A stretch of 6,486 bases of DNA, from the NCBI GenBank assembly GCA_945889365.1, contig CAMDBQ010000088.1, forward strand, positions 1-6,486, in the 5' to 3' direction. The DNA comes from Legionella genomosp. 1. GTDB taxonomy: Bacteria; Pseudomonadota; Gammaproteobacteria; Legionellales; Legionellaceae. This document shows, piece by piece, positions 1-5,945 of this stretch (position 1 is its first letter; the number at the start of each line of letters is the position of its first letter). A program made the translations under genes and the position numbers. The notes below the pieces were generated by a model. That model had not been told where the DNA came from. It searched no databases and worked only from the letters and a program-made list of their open reading frames with translations.

Positions 1-718
1 TTGTTCCAACGCGTTCACCATTGACGATTTTTTTCAAAGCATGAGGTGCTGCCATATCAAATACTTGCAATGGCATACCTTGATCCTGACACAAACAAAT
101 GGCTGTGGAATCCATAACTTGTAAACCTTTGGTTAATACCTCGTGGTAAGTCAGGAAATCATAGCGTATTGCATCCGGATTTTTAACCGGATCATCAGAA
201 TAAATACCATCCACTTTCGTGGCCTTGATTACAATATCTGCCTCAATCTCAATCGCCCGTAAACAAGCTGCAGAATCAGTGGTAAAAAATGGATTGCCCG
301 TGCCTGCTGCAAAAATCACAACATGGCCATTACTCAAATGCGTCAAGGCTTTTCGATGATGGTATGAATCAACCATTCCTGTCATCTGAATTGCCGACAT
401 AATGCGTGTCGGCAAATTATTTCTTTCAAGTGCATCACGCAAGGCAAGCGCATTCATGACAGTGGCGAGCATTCCCATATGGTCACCCGTTACGCGACCA
501 AGCCCTGCTTCTGACAAGGCTTTACCACGAAACAGATTGCCGCCACCAATAACCAAACCAACCTCAACACCCATTTGGATAAGCTCGGCTACATCGGTAG
601 CAATTTTATCCAATACAGACGGGTCGATACCAAATTGCGATTTACCCATCAAGGCTTCGCCGCTGTATTTAAGTAAAATACGTTTGTATTTTAAGGTTGA
701 CGCAGTTTTATTTATCAT
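1..718 (-). CDS. pyrH: UMP kinase (uridylate kinase), C-terminus cut by window edge
   Basis: Cytoplasmic amino-acid-kinase-family enzyme that phosphorylates UMP to UDP with ATP in pyrimidine nucleotide synthesis; bacterial family members are hexamers controlled by GTP and UTP. My bottom-strand translation gives 239 residues. Visible motifs are LLKYSGEALMG (residues 15-25, phosphate-binding start), VIGGGNLFRG (56-65), GRVTGDHMGMLATVMNALALR (about 74-94), the uridylate-binding AAGTGNPFFTTDSAACL (137-153) and ATKVDGIYSDDP (166-177). Family members are about 235-248 residues, so only a few C-terminal residues and the stop lie beyond position 1. The start is the ATG at 716-718, whose ATGA overlaps the tsf stop. 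No good Shine-Dalgarno stands in front, so translation is probably coupled to tsf. It is the third gene of the rpsB-tsf-pyrH operon; frr usually follows, outside this window. Confidence 0.97.
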   Translation of the reverse strand, partial: MINKTASTLKYKRILLKYSGEALMGKSQFGIDPSVLDKIATDVAELIQMGVEVGLVIGGGNLFRGKALSEAGLGRVTGDHMGMLATVMNALALRDALERNNLPTRIMSAIQMTGMVDSYHHRKALTHLSNGHVVIFAAGTGNPFFTTDSAACLRAIEIEADIVIKATKVDGIYSDDPVKNPDAIRYDFLTYHEVLTKGLQVMDSTAICLCQDQGMPLQVFDMAAPHALKKIVNGERVGT

Positions 719-1590
719 TGTTCACGAACCTGTGCCATCACTTCTTCAACGAAGTTATCTTCTTTTTTCTCAATGCCTTCGCCCACTTCAAAACGTACGA
801 AAGAAAGGACTTCGGCTTGTTTGTCTTTCAAATATTGACCGACTTTGATATCAGGATTTTTAACAAATGGCTGACCCGACAAGCAAACTTCATCAACAAA
901 TTTATTAATACGGCCTTCAATCATTTTATCAATAATTTCTTGAGGCTTGCCGCTTTCACGTGCTTGTGCGGTAAATACTTCACGCTCATTGGCAACCGCT
1001 TCAGCAGGAACTTGGTCACGGCTAACAACTAATGGACGAGCAGCAGCGATATGCATAGCAATGTCTTTTGCCAATGTTTCGTCGCCATTCTTAACGGCAA
1101 CCACAACACCGATACGTGAACCATGTAAATAGAAACCCACTGCATCAGCAGAATGCACCAATGCTAAACGACGTAATTTGATGTTTTCACCGATAACAGC
1201 CACCAATTCTTGTCTGGCTTGTTCAATAACGGTGTCAGTACCATCCAACGTAGTAGCGGATAACGTGTCTATATCAGTCGCGGCTGTTTTTAATGCTGTT
1301 TGAGCAACGTTGTTTGCAAACGTGATAAACCCTTCAGCGCGTGAAGCAAAATCAGTTTCACTGTTAATTTCAACCATAGCAACGGTGTGTTTGTCAGCGG
1401 ATTGCGCAATGGCAACCATACCTTCAGCGGCTATTCTGTCTGCTTTTTTGCTTGCTTGACCTGATTTGCGCAACTCAAGAATGGCTTGTTCCATGTCGCC
1501 ACCTGTAGCGATCAGCGCTTTTTTACAATCCATCATACCTGCGTCGGTAATCTTGCGTAATTCCATTACTAATTTAGCACTAATTGTCAT
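715..1590 (-). CDS. tsf: Translation elongation factor Ts
   Basis: EF-Ts is the guanine nucleotide exchange factor that releases GDP from EF-Tu during translation elongation. The 291-residue length is close to family size (E. coli 283). The N-terminal UBA-like domain covers residues 1-55 with the hallmark LRKITDAGMMDCKKAL (11-26), followed by KKADRIAAEG (48-57). The core begins with MVEINSETDFASRAEGF (72-88); D80 and F81 match the pair that intercalates into EF-Tu, although the usual TDFV reads TDFA here. The C-terminal part has QPFVKNPDIKVGQYL, typical of the second core subdomain and C-terminal module. The start is well supported: GGAGGAA (bottom strand, 1597-1603) lies 6 nt before the ATG. 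It lies 63 bp downstream of rpsB, behind a terminator-like hairpin, and its TGA overlaps the pyrH ATG. Confidence 0.98.
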   Translation of the reverse strand: MTISAKLVMELRKITDAGMMDCKKALIATGGDMEQAILELRKSGQASKKADRIAAEGMVAIAQSADKHTVAMVEINSETDFASRAEGFITFANNVAQTALKTAATDIDTLSATTLDGTDTVIEQARQELVAVIGENIKLRRLALVHSADAVGFYLHGSRIGVVVAVKNGDETLAKDIAMHIAAARPLVVSRDQVPAEAVANEREVFTAQARESGKPQEIIDKMIEGRINKFVDEVCLSGQPFVKNPDIKVGQYLKDKQAEVLSFVRFEVGEGIEKKEDNFVEEVMAQVREQ

Positions 1591-1606
1591 ATTGAATTCC
1601 TCCAGT

Positions 1607-1640
1607 AAAAAAAAAGGCGCAGTAACAACAACGCCCTTTT
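1607..1640 (-). terminator. Terminator-like hairpin (attenuator) between rpsB and tsf
   Basis: Read on the bottom strand, AAAAGGGCG (1632-1640) pairs with CGCCTTTTT (1611-1619), one G-T pair included, around a 12-nt loop. The second arm continues into an unbroken run of nine T (1607-1615). This has the form of a rho-independent terminator lying inside the operon. tsf has no obvious promoter of its own in the 63-bp gap, so partial termination with read-through would set the S2 to EF-Ts ratio. The tsf Shine-Dalgarno starts 3 nt after the T-run. That it works as a partial terminator is inference. Confidence 0.7.
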
Positions 1641-1653
1641 ATTTAAATATTAA

Positions 1654-2412
1654 TTATTTCGTAGATTTCGCAGAATCTTTATCCGCTCCAGCGACTTCAA
1701 CAAACTCAGCAGCAGCAACACCGCCAACTGTATTTGAGTTTTTCGCATCAAGAATGGCATCAGCTACGCAACGAACATAAATGTCTACAGCGCGCATTGA
1801 GTCATCATTAGCAGGAATAATGTAATCAATATTGTCTGGGTTGTTGTTTGTATCAACAATACCAATAACCGGTATTTTTAAGCGACGAGCTTCTTCAACA
1901 GCAATGTGTTCAAAGCCTACGTCAACAACAAACAAAGCATCAGGCAATCCACCCATATCCTGGATCCCACCTAAGCTGCGTTCCAGCTTGTCTAATTCAC
2001 GGGTCAACATCAAGGCTTCTTTTTTTATCATGCCATTGAATGCGCCTTCATCTTTTAATTTTTTCAATTCTTTCAGACGGAAAATTGACTGACGAACTGT
2101 TTTATAATTGGTTAACATGCCGCCTAACCAGCGGTGATCAACATAAGGCATTCCGCAACGTTTTGCATGTTCACGAATGCTTTCTTGTGCGGCACGCTTG
2201 GTTCCAACGAACAGAATTTTGGCTTTATTAGACGCTAGACGACCGATGTGATTTAACGCATCTTCCATCATAGGTATGGTTTTTTCAAGATTGATAATGT
2301 GGATTTTATTCCGTGAACCAAAAATGTACTCAGCCATTTTAGGATTCCAGAAACGCGATCTATGGCCAAAGTGAGCGCCCGCTTCAAGTAATTCACGCAT
2401 ACTAATTTTCAT
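1654..2412 (-). CDS. rpsB: 30S ribosomal protein S2
   Basis: S2 is a late-assembling protein of the small ribosomal subunit that binds 16S rRNA near S1. The 252 residues match the family (E. coli 241). Signature stretches are AGAHFGHRSRFWNPKM (12-27), IFGSRNKIHIINLEKT (30-45), ILFVGTKRAA (66-75), HRWLGGMLTNYKTVRQSI (92-109), LGGIQDMGGLPDALFVVD (147-164) and IPVIGIVDTNNNPD (180-193). The tail from about residue 230 is Ala/Glu/Lys-rich and variable, as is usual. The start MKISMREL is supported by GGAG at 2418-2421, 5 nt before the ATG; the N-terminus is 2 residues shorter than in E. coli. It is the first gene of the rpsB-tsf-pyrH operon, with a promoter at 2526-2554 and a structured leader of about 107 nt. 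Confidence 0.98.
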   Translation of the reverse strand: MKISMRELLEAGAHFGHRSRFWNPKMAEYIFGSRNKIHIINLEKTIPMMEDALNHIGRLASNKAKILFVGTKRAAQESIREHAKRCGMPYVDHRWLGGMLTNYKTVRQSIFRLKELKKLKDEGAFNGMIKKEALMLTRELDKLERSLGGIQDMGGLPDALFVVDVGFEHIAVEEARRLKIPVIGIVDTNNNPDNIDYIIPANDDSMRAVDIYVRCVADAILDAKNSNTVGGVAAAEFVEVAGADKDSAKSTK

Positions 2413-2520
2413 ATTTTCTCCAGGGTTATGCCTCCACGCTTCCCATACAGCACCCTTTAGGAACCAGTGCTCCCTTGGGACCCCGCCGTATGTGACGAAC
2501 CGTGTGTGTAGTTAAAAACG
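2413..2520 (-). promoter_or_regulatory. Structured rpsB mRNA leader, probable S2 autoregulatory element (t44-like)
   Basis: The rpsB transcript should begin near 2518-2520, leaving a leader of about 107 nt. On the bottom strand CATACGGC (2485-2492) pairs with GCTGTATG (2444-2451), an 8-bp stem with one G-T pair enclosing 33 nt. Inside, AGGGA and TTCCT can form a second hairpin. Flanking this, CACG (2501-2504) can pair with CGTG (2435-2438) and GGTT (2498-2501) with AACC (2424-2427). These two interleave as a pseudoknot ending just before the Shine-Dalgarno. In gammaproteobacteria S2 represses its own mRNA through a conserved leader structure, known in E. coli as the t44/tff region. Position and folding fit this; membership of that RNA family was not tested. 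Confidence 0.65.
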
Positions 2521-2525
2521 CGTTA

Positions 2526-2554
2526 GTTATATCATATTTTTGCCGTGTCAGCAA
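2526..2554 (-). promoter_or_regulatory. rpsB operon sigma-70 promoter with extended -10
   Basis: On the bottom strand a -35 box TTGCTG (2549-2554) and a -10 box TATAAC (2526-2531) are separated by exactly 17 nt. A TGA directly before the -10 gives an extended -10 (TGn). An A/T-rich stretch (2555-2567) upstream of the -35 resembles an UP element. The discriminator after the -10 reads TAACGCG, G/C-containing as in stringently controlled translation promoters. The start of transcription is predicted near 2518-2520. Confidence 0.7.
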
Positions 2555-2633
2555 TTAAAAATTAAAACCCCGGGGCAACGTGTCTAAATTCGCAAAGAAA
2601 TAAATGTAGGTCTATACTAATCTTTGCAATATC

Positions 2634-2652
2634 CATTAGTCTCAAACTAATG
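2634..2652. promoter_or_regulatory. Possible operator palindrome before glnD
   Basis: CATTAGT (2634-2640) and ACTAATG (2646-2652) form a perfect 7-bp inverted repeat around CTCAA. A third half-site ACTAAT lies at 2616-2621. The palindrome abuts the possible glnD -10 element and would cover the -35/-10 spacer, a usual place for a repressor site. The binding protein, if any, is not known from the sequence. It could also form an RNA hairpin. Confidence 0.35.
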
Positions 2653-2659
2653 TTAAAAT
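2651..2659 (+). promoter_or_regulatory. Possible glnD promoter (extended -10)
   Basis: TGTTAAAAT (2651-2659) is an extended -10: TG, one base, then TAAAAT, which matches TATAAT at five of six positions. No good -35 sits 16-18 bp upstream, as is tolerated for extended -10 promoters. Transcription would start near 2666, giving a leader of about 135 nt that contains the large palindrome. A competing -10, TATACT, lies at 2613-2618 with only a weak -35. One or both could drive glnD; the evidence is modest. Confidence 0.35.
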
Positions 2660-2710
2660 TCAAAGAAAAAATGTACGGTTGTGGTGAATCATAAGCCACA
2701 TCGTCTTCGT

Positions 2711-2786
2711 AAGTAGGCGCCTTGGCCCAACATAATCTTCGGGTGGCTGCATTATTGGGCCAAGGCCACCGCCTATATACTTTTTT
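2711..2786 (+). repeat. Large palindrome ending in T-tract before glnD (attenuator/terminator or REP/MITE-like element)
   Basis: CCTTGGCCCAA (2720-2730) and TTGGGCCAAGG (2755-2765) are perfectly complementary. The stem extends inward (TAAT/ATTA, 2733-2736 with 2751-2754) and outward (GGCG 2716-2719 with CGCC 2770-2773, then AAGTA 2711-2715 with TACTT 2778-2782, with 4-nt and shorter interruptions). Six T follow at 2781-2786 on the top strand only, so transcription toward glnD would meet a terminator-like structure 14 nt before the ATG. GGTGGC in the loop (2742-2747) can also pair with GCCACC (2765-2770), which would compete with the main stem. Its size and ends (GTAGG...CCTA) also resemble dispersed palindromic repeats of gammaproteobacteria. 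The sequence alone cannot decide between these. Confidence 0.7.
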
Positions 2787-2799
2787 ACCTTGGTGTTTA

Positions 2800-5373
2800 A
2801 TGAAAAACAATCTCGCTCTAAAAAAAAACCTTGACCAATTCAAAACTGATCTTAGCCACGATTTTACCCGCAAAGGTCATATCATTTCTATTACGAATAA
2901 GCTCGTCTCCTTTATTGATGATTTATTAGTCACCTTATTCCAAAAACATGGCCTTGAAGAAGGCAATCACATCTGTCTTCTGGCCATTGGTGGTTATGGC
3001 CGTCGAGAATTACAACTCTATTCAGATGTGGATTTATTACTGTTGCACAGCGATACCATCCCGGATGCCTGCTTGCAACGCGCCCAATTGTTTATTCAGG
3101 ATTGCTGGGATATTGGTTTGGACCTCAGTCATCAATTAACCTCCGTTCGCGCATGCGCTGAACTGGCCAGCCAAGATCTGAGTGTTATATCCAGTCTTCT
3201 CGACATGCACATTCTGTGTGGTCTTGGTTCCCTCATGGATGAACTCACTTACCAAATCCATCCACTGAATATGTGGACCAGTCATGATTATTTTTTTGCG
3301 AAAATACAAGAACAAAATCAGCGCTATAAAAAATATAATGAAACCGCATACAACCTTGAGCCTAACATTAAATATGGACCAGGAGGATTGCGCGATCTTC
3401 AAATTTTGTTAACCATTGGCAAGCGACATTTTGGCATTACCAAATTAGCCGATGGTATTACTTATGGATTTATCACTGAAAAAGAATATGAAGAGCTCAT
3501 TCATTGCCAACATTTTCTCATGCGAGTGCGGTTTGCTCTGCATGTGTTGGCACAAAAAAAAGAAGAACGATTACTGTTTGATTTTCAGATCAAGTTGGCC
3601 CAGATGTTTGGTTATCAAGACAATCCTCAATCGCTAGCGATTGAGCAATTCATGAAGGGATATTTTACCGTTATCAAACGGACCCGCGAATTGAATGAAA
3701 TGTTATTGCAATGGTTTTCAGAGAATATCTCGCATGAGCAAACACAGCATTTGCTCCCATTAGACGATGACTTTCAATTATCTAATGATTACATTGAGGT
3801 TAGGCATCCCAATGTGTTTGAGGACAATCCAGCAGCGTTGTTACAACTGTTTTTGTGGATTGCCAAGCAACCCGATATCAAAGGCGTACGTGCGAGTACC
3901 ATTCGTTTGATTCGTCAGAACCTATACCTTATAACGCAACATTTTCGTGAACACAAATTAGCCACAGATATTTTCATGGGTATTTTAAAAACGGGAAACA
4001 ACCCGTATGAAGCATTGCAGCTGATGAGCAGATATGGCGTACTCGGGCATTATCTCGATTGTTTTGCTGCTGTGACAGGCCAGATGCAATATGATTTATT
4101 TCATGTCTATACCGTTGAGCAACATACGTTGTTTGTTATTCGCAACATGGCTCGATTTAAGAACGAACGCTACGCTCAACAGTTTCTGCTGGCTTCAAAA
4201 GTGATGTCCAGCATTCCTAATCATGAAGTCCTGTATTTATCCGGTCTGTTTCATGATATTGCCAAGGGGCGAGGTGGCGATCATGCCGAGTTAGGAGCCC
4301 TGGAAGCCGATGGATTTGCTAACCGGCATCATTTAAGTGACTACGACCGTCAATTGCTGGTCTGGTTAGTTGAGAACCACTTGCTGATGTCGCAAACCAC
4401 TCAGCGTCAGGATATCTACGATCCCAAAACCATTCAAAATTTTTGTAATTTACTCCCTGATAGTGACTACCTGGATTATTTATATTTATTAACCGTGGCA
4501 GATATTTGTGGCACAAATCCGGCCTTATGGAATGCATGGAAAGATTCTTTACTAAAAGAATTATATTTTGCAGCAAAACAAGCCATGCGTCAGGAAAAAA
4601 TATTGCTGGATGAAAACACCCTGATTAACACACGTCAACAGCAAGCCATGGAAATATTGATTCAGGGCGGCATGGTAGACGCAAATGTTCAGGCCCTTTG
4701 GCGCAACTTTAAAGGCAACTATTTTTTGCACGAGCCTCCGGAAATTATTGCCCGACATACAAAGGCCATTCTGGATTGCAAACAATTTCCATTGATTTTA
4801 ATCATGCCCCATCATAGCTTAGGTGGTACAGAAGTATTTATTTATATGCCTCACCGCGATGAGCGCTTTACGATTACCACAACCGTATTAAGTAATCTGC
4901 ATGCCACCATTCAAGAAGCCAACATTCTCACTTGTGCTAATCAGTTCGATCTGGATACCTATATTATTCTTGATGAACAGAATCGCGCATTTTTTGATGA
5001 ACAACATACAAAGGATATCTATCAAGCATTGATGGAGCATCTGACTGACGAGGATACGTTACCCAACATTACTAAACGCAGATTATCACGCACACAAGCA
5101 CATTTTAATCTTACCCCGAAAATCACCTATAGTGAAGACAATGAGCGCCGACATACGTGTTTGTTTTTAATCGCGAGCGACAGGCCTGGCTTATTGGCTC
5201 AAATTAGCCGAATTTTTCTAAGTGAGAAGATTCATCTGCTGAATGCCAAAATTACAACAGCAGGTGAACGGGTTGAGGATATGTTTTATATTACCAATCA
5301 TAATGGCGACGTGTTGGATCAATCGGAGCAAGACAGATTGAGTGAGAAACTGATGGTTCGCAAAGAGGGCTAA
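2800..5373 (+). CDS. glnD: Bifunctional PII uridylyltransferase / uridylyl-removing enzyme
   Basis: GlnD is the cytoplasmic nitrogen sensor: at low glutamine it uridylylates PII proteins (GlnB/GlnK), at high glutamine it removes UMP, thereby controlling glutamine synthetase adenylylation and NtrB/NtrC. With the ATG at 2800 it has 857 residues (E. coli 890). The nucleotidyltransferase signature GGYGRRELQLYSDVD spans 64-78, with D76 and D78 as metal ligands. LEPNIKYGPGGLRD (186-199) is the conserved follow-up. The HD hydrolase domain has H442 (VEQHTLF) and H485-D486 in LFHDIAKGRGGDH. Two C-terminal glutamine-sensing ACT domains lie at about 675-750 and 787-857 (IASDRPGLLAQISRIF). All catalytic residues are present, so both activities should be intact. 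A TTG at 2722 would add 26 residues encoded by the palindrome, without family character; I prefer the ATG although neither start has a clear Shine-Dalgarno. In E. coli map precedes glnD; here it does not. Confidence 0.97.
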   Translation: MKNNLALKKNLDQFKTDLSHDFTRKGHIISITNKLVSFIDDLLVTLFQKHGLEEGNHICLLAIGGYGRRELQLYSDVDLLLLHSDTIPDACLQRAQLFIQDCWDIGLDLSHQLTSVRACAELASQDLSVISSLLDMHILCGLGSLMDELTYQIHPLNMWTSHDYFFAKIQEQNQRYKKYNETAYNLEPNIKYGPGGLRDLQILLTIGKRHFGITKLADGITYGFITEKEYEELIHCQHFLMRVRFALHVLAQKKEERLLFDFQIKLAQMFGYQDNPQSLAIEQFMKGYFTVIKRTRELNEMLLQWFSENISHEQTQHLLPLDDDFQLSNDYIEVRHPNVFEDNPAALLQLFLWIAKQPDIKGVRASTIRLIRQNLYLITQHFREHKLATDIFMGILKTGNNPYEALQLMSRYGVLGHYLDCFAAVTGQMQYDLFHVYTVEQHTLFVIRNMARFKNERYAQQFLLASKVMSSIPNHEVLYLSGLFHDIAKGRGGDHAELGALEADGFANRHHLSDYDRQLLVWLVENHLLMSQTTQRQDIYDPKTIQNFCNLLPDSDYLDYLYLLTVADICGTNPALWNAWKDSLLKELYFAAKQAMRQEKILLDENTLINTRQQQAMEILIQGGMVDANVQALWRNFKGNYFLHEPPEIIARHTKAILDCKQFPLILIMPHHSLGGTEVFIYMPHRDERFTITTTVLSNLHATIQEANILTCANQFDLDTYIILDEQNRAFFDEQHTKDIYQALMEHLTDEDTLPNITKRRLSRTQAHFNLTPKITYSEDNERRHTCLFLIASDRPGLLAQISRIFLSEKIHLLNAKITTAGERVEDMFYITNHNGDVLDQSEQDRLSEKLMVRKEG

Positions 5374-5819
5374 CGTTGGTTCTTAAAAAAGTCCGTCAAT
5401 AGAAACGCGCATTCACGTTGTAAAATACCCTCGTCTATGTGTACTTGATGATTTAAAGGATATCCCTGTAATAAATTATAAATGGACCCGGCGGCACCAG
5501 CTTTAACATCCCTTGTCGCAAATACGATGCGCTTTATTCGTGAATGCACCAAAGCACCTGCACACATACAGCAAGGTTCGAGAGTCACATAGAGGGTTGT
5601 GTTGTTTAATCGATAATTTTTGAGTTGCTGTGCAGCATCTCGGATAGCGATGATTTCAGCATGGGCAGTTGGATCGCTGGTTTGCAAGACTTGATTCCAA
5701 CCCCAACCCAATAGTTGATTGTGTTCGCTCACCAATACAGCACCGATCGGCACTTCTCCTTGGGATTGCGCTGTATATGCCAGATCTAATGCCTGTTGCA
5801 TCCAATATGTATCGTTCAT
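5370..5819 (-). CDS. tadA: tRNA-specific adenosine deaminase
   Basis: TadA deaminates the wobble adenosine A34 of tRNA-Arg(ACG) to inosine, allowing one tRNA to read CGU, CGC and CGA. It is a homodimeric zinc enzyme of the cytidine deaminase fold. The 149 residues show EVPIGAVLV (22-30), the active-site HAE (H53 zinc ligand, E55 proton shuttle), PCCMCAGALVHSRI (82-95; zinc ligands C83 and C86) and KAGAAGSIYNLL (106-117). The start MNDTYWMQQAL is chosen because GGGAG (5825-5829) lies 5 nt upstream; an in-frame ATG at 5864 would add 15 residues not typical of the family. It lies 126 bp downstream of guaA on the same strand with no clear terminator or promoter between, so it is probably cotranscribed. 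Its TAG overlaps the TAA of convergent glnD by 4 bp. Related guanine or cytosine deaminases are less likely given the motifs. Confidence 0.95.
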   Translation of the reverse strand: MNDTYWMQQALDLAYTAQSQGEVPIGAVLVSEHNQLLGWGWNQVLQTSDPTAHAEIIAIRDAAQQLKNYRLNNTTLYVTLEPCCMCAGALVHSRIKRIVFATRDVKAGAAGSIYNLLQGYPLNHQVHIDEGILQRECAFLLTDFFKNQR

Positions 5820-5945
5820 GTATGCTCCCGGGATGAGGGCCATCGGCGCCGCGCGCTTCAGCAAGTGTTCACTGAATCTGAACCTAGGTAACCACTTCCT
5901 AACGGTCTCGGCTCGGATGAATAATCAAAGGCCATCTGATATCAC

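Larger units (their letters stand above)
2581..2675. repeat. Imperfect direct repeat pair upstream of glnD
   Basis: A stretch at 2581-2608 recurs at 2651-2675, offset by 70 bp. Both begin TGT and share AAATTC, AAAGAAA and AAATGTA in the same order. The first copy has an extra GC after AAATTC and an extra T before AAATGTA, and there are two substitutions near the start. The 42 bp between the copies are not repeated. The A/T-rich composition lowers significance, but the co-linear match is longer than expected by chance. It may be a paired protein-binding site or a duplication scar. Confidence 0.5.

Noticed and set aside
402..848. Top-strand open frame of 148 codons
   Set aside because: Lies antisense to pyrH and tsf, whose protein products are unmistakable; no domain character and no ribosome-binding site.
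2568..2575. CCCCGGGG palindrome near the rpsB promoter
   Set aside because: Only 8 bp and without a loop; not enough to claim a site.
2671..2694. Possible leader peptide (ATG to TAA, MYGCGES) upstream of the glnD hairpin
   Set aside because: No Shine-Dalgarno, would begin about 5 nt after the predicted transcription start, and its residues do not suggest an amino-acid attenuator.
2562..2873. Bottom-strand open frame of 103 codons spanning the palindrome and the glnD start
   Set aside because: Arg/Trp-rich translation of repeat DNA, overlaps the glnD N-terminus antisense, and shows no recognisable family.
3136..3402. Bottom-strand open frame inside glnD (88 codons), and similar ones at 4319-4576 and 4561-4785
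   Set aside because: Antisense shadows of a well-conserved coding sequence, with no start signals.
5819..5864. Longer tadA start at ATG 5864
   Set aside because: The extra 15 residues are not typical of TadA, and the inner ATG has a well-placed GGGAG.
5820..5945. Gap between guaA and tadA, including the small inverted repeat GTTCA/TGAAC at 5867-5883
   Set aside because: Arms of 5 bp with no T-run, no convincing promoter boxes, no tRNA or open frame of note; looks like a plain intercistronic spacer.
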